Source: Sipunculus nudus
Lineage: Eukaryota > Annelida > Sipuncula > Golfingiida > Sipunculidae
DNA length: 64,000 bases
Assembly (NCBI GenBank): GCA_026874595.1
Contig: CM049312.1
Coordinates: forward strand, 66,990,929-67,054,928
Reading direction: 5' to 3'
Below, piece by piece: positions 47,365 to 57,103 of this stretch (positions are counted from its first letter, which is position 1; every line of letters starts with the position of its first letter). A model generated the notes under the pieces. It searched no databases and had not been told where the DNA came from. It worked only from the letters and a program-made list of their open reading frames with translations. The translations under genes were made by a program, and so were the position numbers.

Positions 47365-48831
47365 ATGGCAGACCGTCTGCACAGTGTTCCATTCGTTCCG
47401 ATCAACATATATTCAAGAGCAGATGTGGAAGGAGGACTGCTACCGGGTATGTCTGCGCGTTTACGTGTTCGCGATAACAAAGCACGTGTACTCATCAAAG
47501 CACTCAACTGGTCAACCCAACAGATGTGGCGTGACCAGGAAAGACTGAGATCAAGTGCAGACGGTGAGCACGGGTTACCGTCGTCCCTGTGTATGGATAC
47601 ATGGGAAACAATGATGCGCGACATGTCGCGGTTCACCATGGATTCCTCACACACCGACAACTGCAGGACATTGAAGGAATCAGGAGTCTCCTTGAAAACC
47701 GTAGAGGGGATCTGTCAGATGCACGACATAGAGTGGCTGTTCACGGGTCCCGAGGGTGAGATGACTTTTGATCTGTCTGGCAATCACAGTGCGCTCGGTC
47801 AATATGGTGTTGCGTACCTGCTGTACCTGCTGTGGCACATGGGATACACCGTAAACGCGCCCCTGACCTGCTTGGAAGCAGGTTTACTGAGTGTGCACCA
47901 GATACAACAGATTCCCATCCTTAACACGAAAACAGGGGAACCCGCTGAAGCAAACCCGCAGACTGTTTACCGACCGTGTGTGAAACACGTGATTTCGAAC
48001 GAAGGACACCTGTTCCAACAGATATGCTGCATGCCCGTTGTGGATGTAACGTCTCACCGGTACACCGAACGTCAGGTGCGCGATCCGCCGCAGACAATGC
48101 TCCGCAAGGCGTCAAGGGTTCACATTCGTAACGTGTGTATGCTGCATATCGGAAAACACGTCAGCACGAAAGTATCACTGCTGACGGCAAAACAAATACC
48201 GCGCCGCAAAGACATCTTTCGCATCCTGTGCGACACCTGGCGCTCAATGGGGGAATGTTTCCAAATGCCCACCAAGCTGGATACCGATATGCCTGCTTTG
48301 TCAGAGGGAACATACCACGACAAGCAACCACACATCATGCTGAACGCCCTGGTTCACGTGCTCGGATGTAAGCTCCAGAAAACAATGTACGCAGTCAGAG
48401 GGAAAAGGACACACAGTGAAAAGACTGACGTCCACCGGCTCGTACTGGAGATACCAGAGAAAAAAATATTGTCACTGCGGAACGCCAGGTTCATTAGTTT
48501 CACGTTGTTTTACATGTGGTTCTCCTTGGGATGGGAGTTGGAACTCGCCAACTGCGACGCCGCGACCGGAATGTTCACGCTCGTACGCACGCAATACGCA
48601 AAAATTGAAAGAAAAACGTACAACGTCGGATGCGTCGCCACCCCGTACGGCAAGTGGGTTTACGCGTGCACGAACAGCTGCAACACATGTTTGGCTGGCA
48701 CAGGTGCCGGGCACACGTATCAAAGTGTATGGAAAGTGAGAGCTGCAACAGAACCAGACGTCGTCCAAGCGAAATCTGTAAGACTGGTTGCGGGTCCAAA
48801 CGATACCCGGCGCACCTCATGCTGTCCGTGA
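47365..48831 (+). CDS. unidentified 488-residue protein
   Basis: Plus-strand gene with an ATG after a 267-base gap that includes a TATTTAA element near 47277-47283. The protein is globular, with scattered cysteines, a hydrophobic YGVAYLLYLLWHMGY segment (about 152-166) and a C-terminal Cys-containing stretch (CTNSCNTCLAG, near 433-443) that may bind metal. No catalytic motif or signal peptide is recognised. AATAAA at 48988 closes the unit. Confidence 0.7.
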   Translation: MADRLHSVPFVPINIYSRADVEGGLLPGMSARLRVRDNKARVLIKALNWSTQQMWRDQERLRSSADGEHGLPSSLCMDTWETMMRDMSRFTMDSSHTDNCRTLKESGVSLKTVEGICQMHDIEWLFTGPEGEMTFDLSGNHSALGQYGVAYLLYLLWHMGYTVNAPLTCLEAGLLSVHQIQQIPILNTKTGEPAEANPQTVYRPCVKHVISNEGHLFQQICCMPVVDVTSHRYTERQVRDPPQTMLRKASRVHIRNVCMLHIGKHVSTKVSLLTAKQIPRRKDIFRILCDTWRSMGECFQMPTKLDTDMPALSEGTYHDKQPHIMLNALVHVLGCKLQKTMYAVRGKRTHSEKTDVHRLVLEIPEKKILSLRNARFISFTLFYMWFSLGWELELANCDAATGMFTLVRTQYAKIERKTYNVGCVATPYGKWVYACTNSCNTCLAGTGAGHTYQSVWKVRAATEPDVVQAKSVRLVAGPNDTRRTSCCP

Positions 48832-49455
48832 TCAAAACATTTGACCGGCTTCGTAATGGCTGCGTGTAAGTGAAAGGACTTGTGTGAAGGACTTGTGTTA
48901 AAATTTTCATGTATTATATTCATGTATTGAATTGGTTACAGTGTATATTGTGTTTTTAGTTTTTCTTGACGTTTACTAGTTAGTTTTAATAAACAATATG
49001 TACTTGGTTGAACGTGTTTGTTTCGTTTGATGATGCCCTGCGCGAATCAAGATGGGACTGAAACATGTATGTCTGTACGAACGGAACGTAGCAAATACCT
49101 CCCCTCACAATTTGCAAACACAGTCTAACGTTTGATCATGTATGCTCAAATCCAGATAGCAGGTCCCTAACCCTCTCCCTTCCCTGATTATTGCAACACG
49201 GATTGCCCGGCTGAAGCTTTTGTAAACTGATGTCATACCCCTTAAATGCGTTTCGCTCACCATTCCTCTCCCCGACCCTGCCCGCCACTATCCCTGTCTT
49301 CACTGAAACACGTGTATGGGCGTAACGATGTTCTGGTTATCTAGGTCAGTATTTGCATACACAGCAGTGGCTCCCATGACAACCGACACCGCCTCGCAGC
49401 ATGTGTTGTGACATGCGGGCCGTCACATTAGCAAATATTGCCCTGCACAGATGAC
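48832..49455. other. intergenic region with polyadenylation signal
   Basis: AATAAA at 48988-48993 serves the 47365 gene. The remaining 450 bases are AT-rich, with no gene and no clear terminal inverted repeat matching the far side of the transposase gene (51256-51750). Confidence 0.5.
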
Positions 49456-51255
49456 ATGCCGACCCAGTGCGAGCGACGTTCGAACCCGGAAAACATGCAG
49501 TTACAGAAGAAACGGTCGAACTCAACGCCAGAAGTATCACCCAAAAACAAAAGGCAGAGGCTTTCCGTCACCCTGTACGACATAAACAGCAGCAGCGTTG
49601 AAAGCAGTCCCTCTGGCCCGGACAAGGAAAAAAACCTCCACGTCAGCCTTTGTGACGTACTGTCTGGCTCTTGCCACTCGAGCCCGCGATCAACACAGAA
49701 CTCGCCTCGGTGCCTGAGCAAGAGCGGACAAGGTCAAGGACAACGTGACGCTGCAGACATCTACGGGACGCCTGACGTGTTTGACGAAACGTCGGTCACA
49801 GGAAGCGATGACGAACACGCCGACGCCGAACAGGAAACGCTCCTCGATCAGGCGAACCGGACAAAATGGCACTTGGTATCCGGTGGCAGCAAACGGGGTA
49901 AGGACAAACTTTTCACAGATACAGGGTACAGTTTCACAGTGAAATTCCGGAGGAACGGCGTCGTCTACTGGAACTGCATCAAACGCAACGAACGCGCCCG
50001 TTGCCAAGCTTCCGTCGTGCAAAGAACAAGAGGCGGCAAACACCATTTCCAACCCGGCATTCATTCCCACACACACGGTCCCCTCCCGGGTGCTCACAGG
50101 GCTGCCGAGATATCGTGGAGCATAAAGAAAAAGGCAGAAGCTGACCTGTTCGCGCCGGCAGGCGAGGTGGTGGAAGGGGTTTTACGCAGGGACCTGAAAC
50201 CCGGCGAAATCTGCACGGCCATACCTAAAACCAAACACCTGATACGCGCAGCAAACAGGCACAGACAGAACAAGAGACCTCCTCACCCCAGGAACCTCGA
50301 CTTCCACTTGGAAGAAAGAGCCGTCCCAACAGATTTCCTGCACGGTGACATACACACCGACGGCAAGAGGCACCTCGTGTTTGCAACACGCAACATGCTG
50401 CAACTGCTCGCCAAAGCGAAACGGTGGTACATGGACGGCACCTTTAAGCTCGTGAAACAACCTTTCACCCAGTTGTACAGCGTGCACGTGTTCATACGCC
50501 GCAACGACACTTACAAACAGGTCCCACTGGTGTTCGTGTTGATGTCCGAGAAACGTGAAAAGGATTACGTTGACGTTTTCAAACACTTGATGGGGTTGCT
50601 GCCCCCGACCACATGCGTACAAGAAATAATGCTGGACTTCGAGAAGGCTGTATGGAACGCCGTCAGGAAGGTCATGCCGAGCGTCCGGTTAAAAGGATGC
50701 GCTTTCCACTGGACCCAAGCCGTATGGAGGCATGTGCAAAGCCTGGGCCTGCAGTCGGCCTACTCCCGCAACAACCTGGTACACAAGACATGCCGACGAT
50801 TGCTAGCATTGCCGTTCCTACCAGCATCGGAGATAGCAGGAGCTTTCAACCGTCTGGAAAACGCCACACTTAAACAGTCACTGCGCAGGTTGACTCGCTA
50901 CGTGCGGAAGACGTGGATAAACTCTACAACGTGGCCTCCCGCCGCCTGGTCCGGATTCATGCAGAGCGTGAGAACCAACAATGACTGTGAAGGGTGGCAC
51001 CGCAGGATACAAAGCCGGGTGAAAAGGACAAATATTTCTCTGTACCTGTTGATAGCCCTCCTGTACGAGGAGGCCTTAAACATAAGAGTTCAGGTGCAGC
51101 TGTTGCCAGAACATAAAGTCGCCCGCTACCAACGGTCACTGTATAGGGACATGCAAGGTCGGTTGTTCGAGCTGTGGGCACAATACCAGGAAGGGGCCCT
51201 GTCACCCGACCAACTGTTGAAGCAATGCGCAAGGGTGTACGCACCCGCACTGTGA
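49456..51255 (+). CDS. FLYWCH zinc finger / MULE-type transposase
   Basis: 599 residues from the ATG at 49456 (open to a TTG at 49438). A polar N-terminus is followed by a FLYWCH-type finger (about 135-205): a GYSF..FRRNGVVYWNC core, a second Cys and a closing HSHTH. The transposase domain shows three acidic positions of the MULE/hAT-like DDE fold: DGTF, then LDFEKA followed by CAFHW, and finally NNDCEGWHRR with the glutamate. All are present, with no frameshift or stop, so the gene may encode an active or recently active enzyme. Such FLYWCH-MULE proteins are common in animal transposons; here one sits between viral genes with its own AATAAA (51374). No terminal inverted repeats were seen, so capture and domestication is as likely as a fresh insertion. 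Confidence 0.85.
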   Translation: MPTQCERRSNPENMQLQKKRSNSTPEVSPKNKRQRLSVTLYDINSSSVESSPSGPDKEKNLHVSLCDVLSGSCHSSPRSTQNSPRCLSKSGQGQGQRDAADIYGTPDVFDETSVTGSDDEHADAEQETLLDQANRTKWHLVSGGSKRGKDKLFTDTGYSFTVKFRRNGVVYWNCIKRNERARCQASVVQRTRGGKHHFQPGIHSHTHGPLPGAHRAAEISWSIKKKAEADLFAPAGEVVEGVLRRDLKPGEICTAIPKTKHLIRAANRHRQNKRPPHPRNLDFHLEERAVPTDFLHGDIHTDGKRHLVFATRNMLQLLAKAKRWYMDGTFKLVKQPFTQLYSVHVFIRRNDTYKQVPLVFVLMSEKREKDYVDVFKHLMGLLPPTTCVQEIMLDFEKAVWNAVRKVMPSVRLKGCAFHWTQAVWRHVQSLGLQSAYSRNNLVHKTCRRLLALPFLPASEIAGAFNRLENATLKQSLRRLTRYVRKTWINSTTWPPAAWSGFMQSVRTNNDCEGWHRRIQSRVKRTNISLYLLIALLYEEALNIRVQVQLLPEHKVARYQRSLYRDMQGRLFELWAQYQEGALSPDQLLKQCARVYAPAL

Positions 51256-51373
51256 ACATGGAGGGCCTGTGTTAAATCGAATGTTTGTATATAATGCAAA
51301 CCGATGTGTTATGTGTTTGTAAAGTGATGCTGTTGAAACTACCGTAACAAAAATATTTGTGTCGCGGTAGAAA

Positions 51374-51379
51374 AGAATA
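51374..51379 (+). terminator. polyadenylation signal AATAAA
   Basis: About 120 bases after the transposase stop. A TTTATT near 51488 offers AATAAA on the minus strand for the lectin-like gene. The 51256-51754 gap holds no gene. Confidence 0.55.
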
Positions 51380-51754
51380 AAGGTTTTGTGGATTCACAAA
51401 CAGTCATTCACAAGTGGGTTCACAATCATTTCGTGTTTGAGCATGAGAGATAAAAACAAAACAAAACCTTGACATAGTACAAATGTGTTTATTGTATAAA
51501 GCTACACGTCACACGATGTATACAGTCACCCTTGCCTTACCCTACCCACACAGATAAATGGGGTGGTTAACACGTATGAAACACTGTACAATTCCAAATA
51601 TATATCATAACACACAAACTGCATGACACTAACAACTGTACAAAAGAAAACATCTTGATTATACTATACATGGTCTAAGTATATACAGAGCTAGTCGTCT
51701 GAATGCGACAGAACAGTCCTATTTCCATTTTACCCTCCTCGACTGCAGCAAATC

Positions 51755-53080
51755 TTAACGTATGCAGACGTTTAAAGCATTGATGACTATGGACAGCAGC
51801 AGTGATGTGTCTGCAAACGGCTTTCGAAAACCGGCAGACAGATTTCTCATTGCGTGTGTTGGGGCAACTGTGGGAATAACGGGCTGTGGATCGACGGGTA
51901 TCATGGGACTGGGACTTGTCAACGAACGTACAATAACATAGCCGTCTTCGTTTGCGTTGTTGGATATATGAGAAACAGTGCTAGGTGCAGGGCTGCTGCC
52001 TGATAATAGTATATACGGAGCGCTTGGTTCAGAGTCGTCTCCTGACGACATGTCTGCGTCTTGGCATACACCTGGATCACGTGCAGAATGTCCTGAGGGA
52101 TCGGCAAACGCATGTACGTGCAGCTGATGAGGAATACGGAGCGGGTACCGGGAGGTGCCAGTATCCTGTGCCGGGCTGACAGACAAATCGTTCACAGAAG
52201 TCACGCTCTTGTGCCGTTTGATTGTGTTCATACAAATCACCTGGTGGCGGCTGTGGCACGGCACAGCTTTCCACAAGAAACCTTTGGGGAATTTCCTGAC
52301 GATGGCACAGTTTTTGTTTGGCTTAGGTTGGTCTTTGTACCAAAAGTAAATGTCTGGAATAGCAGACCGGTTGCCTGAGAAATGGTATTCCCAAACGTGG
52401 TCCACAACATCAAGCCAGTACACGTGACGCGCTAAAACAGACTTGTCGAGCACTCTGGACAATGTCTTTATCTCTTTTTCGTTCCTGACCGAGACCAACC
52501 GCGCTCCTATGCTCACACACAGATTCCTAGCCTCAAACCAACTGCCGACACCAGGTCCGAATATGTAGCAAGGTCCGTTCTGGTGTTTGCACTCACAGTA
52601 ATGTCCTGAAAACCACAGAGGACACCCGGTAGCGGTAGGCAGTTCGCAGACATAACCAAAGTCAACGTCGCGTCCATTGCAGTAAAAGGGGAGGAGGGTG
52701 TTCCCCCTAGGTCTCAACAGAGCGCAATGTTTCCCCGGCATATTGTACACCTGGCGTATAGTACCGCAGAAACGATAACGGCCAGACACGCGCCACTGTT
52801 TGAGCATCTTCCCTTTCAGAGAGATCCATGATTCCGTAACACCAGCGCTGCTCATAAAGGCAGTCAGTCTTTCATGAAACGCTACAGCGTCTGACACATT
52901 GTCGGGTACAGGCAGGGCCCACGTCTCCCCTCCTAAGATACTGCACGCGTGCCCGGCTTCAGCGTTTGTCACCGACAACCCGAGAGAACGGAACGCTGGA
53001 TGTGGACGGCCAGCAGACGTGGTGACGAACAACAACAGATACAGCAGATGGAAACGTAGCATGATGATACGGAACAGCAT
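51755..53080 (-). CDS. tandem C-type-lectin-like glycoprotein A
   Basis: 441 residues with an N-terminal signal peptide (hydrophobic LLYLLLFVTTSAG, cleavage near 23). Two C-type-lectin-like domains follow: about 28-145 (AGHACSILGG, WISLKG, CALLRP, YVCEL) and about 150-290 (CYIFGPGVGSWFEARNLC, YWLDVVDHVWEY, NCAIV, CHSRHQVIC). The usual calcium-binding EPN/QPD and WND motifs are missing, so binding is probably protein-directed. A Ser/Thr/Pro-rich stalk leads to a hydrophobic C-terminus (LLLSIVINALNV) that fits a GPI signal or short anchor. It is a paralogue of the next gene on the same strand. A TATATAAAG-type box lies near 53222. Confidence 0.85.
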   Translation of the reverse strand: MLFRIIMLRFHLLYLLLFVTTSAGRPHPAFRSLGLSVTNAEAGHACSILGGETWALPVPDNVSDAVAFHERLTAFMSSAGVTESWISLKGKMLKQWRVSGRYRFCGTIRQVYNMPGKHCALLRPRGNTLLPFYCNGRDVDFGYVCELPTATGCPLWFSGHYCECKHQNGPCYIFGPGVGSWFEARNLCVSIGARLVSVRNEKEIKTLSRVLDKSVLARHVYWLDVVDHVWEYHFSGNRSAIPDIYFWYKDQPKPNKNCAIVRKFPKGFLWKAVPCHSRHQVICMNTIKRHKSVTSVNDLSVSPAQDTGTSRYPLRIPHQLHVHAFADPSGHSARDPGVCQDADMSSGDDSEPSAPYILLSGSSPAPSTVSHISNNANEDGYVIVRSLTSPSPMIPVDPQPVIPTVAPTHAMRNLSAGFRKPFADTSLLLSIVINALNVCIR

Positions 53081-53221
53081 TCACACACTGAGAGAACTTG
53101 TTCTAGCATAGAACAAGCGTAACACGTAACAACACTTACTGCAACAGAGGCTTCGGTCCGACGGAACACCAGGCTGCTGTGAAGACTGGACGAATATGAT
53201 TCAAATCTCCGGCAGACCTGG

Positions 53222-53230
53222 TCTTTATAT
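53222..53230 (-). promoter_or_regulatory. TATA box of lectin-like gene A
   Basis: The minus strand reads CTATATAAAG about 145 bases upstream of the ATG at 53080. The 53081-53509 gap otherwise holds no supported gene. Confidence 0.5.
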
Positions 53231-53509
53231 AGCTGCGTGATGCAACAGTCGTCGTGTCAAGTTCGTGACATTGCGTCATGTTACACCCCGGGAATGTTTC
53301 GGGAAAAACCAGGTTTAATTTTCGTTAAAGCATCAGGAGTGTTAAAACATCCGCCTCACCGGCCTACGCACAAAAAAAAGGAAATATCTGATAAGCAAGT
53401 AATTTACATGCATCACGTTGTGTCATGTTACTTCCTGGGTAATATCTTCCGCGCATGTGTATCCCCATACGGGGGCGTATTGTTTTTCATGACCCTTCCG
53501 TCTGATGTT

Positions 53510-54622
53510 TTAGATTGACGTAATGATACTGACGCACAGTGATAGACATGTACGTATGATAACGGCGTGCGATATAGAGCGGTGTGATGACGCGGCAGAA
53601 TATGTCCCAGTAGCAGTACCAGTATCCGATGCGTTGTGCGGGTAGCGTGTAGGCACGTTGACAATTGCGCCATTACGTCTTGTCGATAGAGAACGATGAC
53701 TCATGCAGACGATTTGATGGCGGCTGTCGCAGTCGACAGCTTCCCAGAAATATCCGTCTGGGTATTTCCTTACTACGGCACAGTTTTTCCCGGTGGCAGG
53801 TCGTTGTCTGTACCAAAAGTACATGTCGGGAACCGCAGTCCGGTTTCCAGGCAGACGGTATTGCCAAACGTGGTTCACCATGTCCACCCAATATTCCGTT
53901 GCACCGGATATCTTAGATTTTATGAACTTATTCAGCGCTTTAGCTTCCTCCCCATTATGAACCACGGCCAAGCGTGCCCCTATGTAAACGCACATGCTTT
54001 TAGCCGCAAACCAACTTGCGGCGCCACGCAATATCGCGTAGCACGGTCCGTACTGTCCGTTGCAGAGATTACTGAAGAACAGATGGCTAGAAGACGGTAC
54101 AACGCATACAAACATTTTGACGTCGTCATTACACGACTCACTCACAGCAGCTTCATATCGAGATTGTATTCTGGCGCAGTGTCTGTGTTGCTCCCCGTTA
54201 TGCTGTACCCTGCCTTTGAAAGGTTTCGTCCCGGACACCCGCCATTCTTTGAGCTTGTTCCCTTTCAGCGAAATCCACGCTTCGGAAATACCAGCACTGT
54301 TCATGAAATCAGTCAATTCTGTGTGGAACGATAACCCGTCATGGCTGTCATCCGGTGCAGGCAGGTACCACCTGCCATCATGTAACATACCGCACGCATA
54401 CTGGGCCTCGCTGTTTGTCAGATTGATGTCGAAGAATCTGAATACATGGTACGGAGAAGGCGCAGCCGATCTCGGAGTCACATAGGTTGCCAGACATAGG
54501 TCACTGTACAGTACAAAAAATAAAGTAAGCCGGAGGATACACCCCATCAACACAAAAAACAGTACCAAATGGTAAGCAAACCTCTGCGAACACGAAATCC
54601 AGTCACTACCAGCGGCACCCAT
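53510..54622 (-). CDS. tandem C-type-lectin-like glycoprotein B
   Basis: 370 residues from the ATG at 54622 (open to a GTG at 54637). A hydrophobic N-terminal segment (LVLFFVLMGCILRLTLFFVLY, about 20-40) acts as a signal or anchor. Two lectin-like domains parallel those of gene A: the first has YACGMLHDG, WISLKGN and CARI; the second has CYAILRGAASWFAAKSMC, YWVDMVNHVWQY, NCAVV and CDSRHQIVC. Calcium motifs are again absent. A short stalk ends in a hydrophobic tail (LSLCVSIITSI). Conservation of WISLKG, NHVW/DHVW and the SRHQ..C ending shows a duplication of an ancestral tandem gene. A TATATAA box lies near 54677-54684. Confidence 0.85.
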   Translation of the reverse strand: MGAAGSDWISCSQRFAYHLVLFFVLMGCILRLTLFFVLYSDLCLATYVTPRSAAPSPYHVFRFFDINLTNSEAQYACGMLHDGRWYLPAPDDSHDGLSFHTELTDFMNSAGISEAWISLKGNKLKEWRVSGTKPFKGRVQHNGEQHRHCARIQSRYEAAVSESCNDDVKMFVCVVPSSSHLFFSNLCNGQYGPCYAILRGAASWFAAKSMCVYIGARLAVVHNGEEAKALNKFIKSKISGATEYWVDMVNHVWQYRLPGNRTAVPDMYFWYRQRPATGKNCAVVRKYPDGYFWEAVDCDSRHQIVCMSHRSLSTRRNGAIVNVPTRYPHNASDTGTATGTYSAASSHRSISHAVIIRTCLSLCVSIITSI

Positions 54623-54676
54623 GCCTGTCCTTCTCACAAGACTGTGCGCATGTGGCGTTCATGCTACCCGTTGATG

Positions 54677-54684
54677 GTTATATA
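54677..54684 (-). promoter_or_regulatory. TATA box of lectin-like gene B
   Basis: The minus strand reads CTATATAACC, with a CACGTG E-box next to it, about 60 bases upstream of the ATG at 54622. Confidence 0.5.
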
Positions 54685-55532
54685 GTCACGTGTGATGACG
54701 TTTACACGCGAAGGAGGGGATGACACACGTGTGGCAGAAACGTTAACATAATACCATCAGCAAGCATACATTGCGCGTATCCAAATATAGTTTTTTTCTG
54801 AATCTGTGATGACGCACACGGATCAACATGCGGTCCAGTTGGTATCAACTTCGTTCTTGAAGATAGTTGGACGGTTGCCGTTGCCGAGTTTCATACATAA
54901 ACCGGAGGAGTAGAACAAATATCTAAGGGGAACCCTGATGCAACGCGTTGTGACAGAGCTGCACGGTTTAATATGGACATCAGCTAAGAGACCGTGATGG
55001 GAACAAACAAAATTGAAAACATGTGGTGCCATCCAGTGAGAACTCTGTTACCATCCTGTTATTTCAGATAGTGACGTGTACCAGATCACATGGTATCTTA
55101 TAGATAATTTGTTTACACACGCACTTACATACACACACACACACACACACACATAGCATAAAACCCATCATAGTCTGATACAATACAGGATGCAATTCAG
55201 TTATGCCTTTTTATTACGTGTCATATAGATTACAGTATAAACAAAAACAAATCACATGCACAACAACCTGTTATACAAAACCTTATTGCCTGGAGAGCTG
55301 GCTGTGACGTTAGGTCCGTTATGAAACACGTCCCGTACGTTAATCCCACGTTTCAAACAGTCATATATATGCGTGCATTGTATAAAAATGCTACATCGTT
55401 GCGTATGCTCAAAGACCAAACAATCAGTTCCTTCGAAAAATCCCGAATACACGAGTTAATATCAGCATCTGGACCTCCAACACTTCCAGCGTTTGATGTG
55501 TATATACAGTGCCTTAGACGGGGCGTACATGC
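54685..55532. other. intergenic region with (AC)n microsatellite
   Basis: No convincing gene. A 69-codon minus-strand frame at 54823-55032 with several cysteines is possible but unsupported. An AC dinucleotide run lies at about 55130-55153, and AT-rich sequence with a TTTATT near 55210 probably ends the tandem-CARD transcript. Confidence 0.5.
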
Positions 55533-56207
55533 TTACGAACGGTTGTTCACGTTGTCCACCAGCATGGGACGATCGAGATGTTTCATACCTTGTTTATAAA
55601 AATCCGACACATGCGCGTGGTAATGGCCGCGCAGCAACTCCATGGCAGCATCAAGTTCATATACACCGTTGTTATCAAGAAGGAGGTACAGGAGTGTTCT
55701 GGCTTGGGCCGTGTTCATCCTGTGAACACGTATCTGCTCGACCATGTTGTCGTTGATAAACCCTCGCGCAGCAAGTACATCAACTACGTCGCTATGCAGC
55801 ACGTCTAATTTGTCGGCCATACCGGGAAGTATTTTGTAAAAACTGTCGTTCCAAGACGAAGACACCTTAGCCGGAGGCGAACCGTGTGGTCGAGCCTTTT
55901 TCTCATCCCGACTCAGTGCTTTCATGCGATCTTGACACATCCGCAAAACGTCTGGGTGATGACGCCCTATAATTTTCATAGCTTTGTAAAGCCTTCTGGG
56001 AGTGTTCGTATCCGCCAGTGTGTGCAGCAACAGTTCGGCTTGTTCCGAATTAGTCATCTTCGCCCTGACATTATCCAGCTCGTCCCTGTCGAGAAACCCC
56101 TCTGCCAACAGCTCGTCAGGCAGCAGACTCTGTTTCACGTACAGTGCAGATGCCAAACGGGGCAGTATGCCGTAAAACGTCTCGTGCCAATGTGAAGAAC
56201 AAGCCAT
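55533..56207 (-). CDS. tandem CARD protein
   Basis: 224 residues from an ATG at 56207, made of two related death-fold domains. CARD 1 (about 8-88) has LLPDELLAEGFLDRDELDNV and QAELLLHTLADT; CARD 2 (about 118-205) has VVDVLAARGFINDNMVEQIR and QARTLLYLLLDN. Both show the helix 2-3 DxLxxxGFxxxxxxxxIR layout and the helix 4 (A)xxLLxxLxD typical of CARDs, joined by a basic linker. No catalytic or membrane part is present. Host CARDs recruit caspases and innate-sensor adaptors (RIG-I-like and NOD-like pathways); a free tandem-CARD viral protein would most simply act as a decoy. A TATA-like TATAAAAG element lies near 56263-56272 (minus). Confidence 0.8.
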   Translation of the reverse strand: MACSSHWHETFYGILPRLASALYVKQSLLPDELLAEGFLDRDELDNVRAKMTNSEQAELLLHTLADTNTPRRLYKAMKIIGRHHPDVLRMCQDRMKALSRDEKKARPHGSPPAKVSSSWNDSFYKILPGMADKLDVLHSDVVDVLAARGFINDNMVEQIRVHRMNTAQARTLLYLLLDNNGVYELDAAMELLRGHYHAHVSDFYKQGMKHLDRPMLVDNVNNRS

Positions 56208-56560
56208 GGTCGTGGTAGGGCTCCCACAGGAATTGTGCCTGGCAACTAGACATCACCGCAGCTTTTATATGTTTTCGAACATGTACAGTCCAGGCAGTGC
56301 GCATGCCTGGATGTTGACGGGATAGGCTCAAAATTGTTTACCAAATTCAAATGTGAGTAACGGCATAGCTCATGTGACATAACAAAAAATGGCCTCATTT
56401 CAAGGTCAGTCCACTGCATGAGCGAAGATACGTTTCTGAGATGCATTATCCCACGCGACATGAACACATATAGATATAAAAAACCACAATGAGGAGATGT
56501 ATGCACTGGTGTCATTGTGTGTGACGTACGCTGTCAGATATCGGGTACACAATGACGCTT

Positions 56561-57103
56561 TCACGAGAAAGAACCAAGTGACACACAACAGCAACGAGAG
56601 GTTACATTCCTCGTTTGGTATCGGCTACATGGGCAGTAATTTAAACACAGCAGACCCCTGTGGAAATCGCTGTCAGCGTGAGACACTCGGTACTCTTTGC
56701 TAAAGAAGCAGTACAATATGTACACAGCCAGGCATCGGGCTTCAGCCGTCGGGACCATGCGTGTAAGGTTCACTGTGATCGAAGGGCATATCCTGTGCCA
56801 GCTGACCCACGGTTCCGTTTTATACACAGCCGTCAAAGTAGCCTCATCAAGTGTGATCCCGTACCCTCTCCCGATATCAGTTATCATACTCAAGCAGAGG
56901 CTGGGTGGCCACGGGTCCACGCCGTCAACCAGTTCCACGCACTGCCACGATCTGGGAAATACATCAGTTGATCTGTCGTCAAGGACTTTGATCTTCTTCA
57001 AAAGTAGCTCCGCGTGACCCATCAAATTGTCCATCAGATATGTCATTTCCTTCTTGTCGCACAACCTGCTGGTTAACTGGTCGTCGGCTGGGAGCGAATG
57101 CAT
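56561..57103 (-). CDS. DPWPP-family protein, copy B
   Basis: 180 residues from the ATG at 57103. The body matches the gene at 21505-22026: a helix, then VDGVDPWPPSLCLSMI (about 60-75), TAVYK about 20 residues later, and an AVYILYC helix near the end. The last 30 residues are cysteine-rich (CLNYCPCS, CCC) and have no counterpart in copy A, so the C-termini diverge. Function is unknown. An AT-rich TATA-like run at 57262-57284 lies upstream. Confidence 0.6.
   Translation of the reverse strand: MHSLPADDQLTSRLCDKKEMTYLMDNLMGHAELLLKKIKVLDDRSTDVFPRSWQCVELVDGVDPWPPSLCLSMITDIGRGYGITLDEATLTAVYKTEPWVSWHRICPSITVNLTRMVPTAEARCLAVYILYCFFSKEYRVSHADSDFHRGLLCLNYCPCSRYQTRNVTSRCCCVSLGSFS

Noticed and set aside
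49456-51255. Herpesvirus-piggyBac fusion element (Teratorn type)
   Set aside because: The transposase has FLYWCH and MULE features, not the piggyBac domain.
54823-55032. Minus-strand 69-codon cysteine-containing frame
   Set aside because: Begins with ATG but has no signal peptide or domain and sits in an otherwise non-coding gap.
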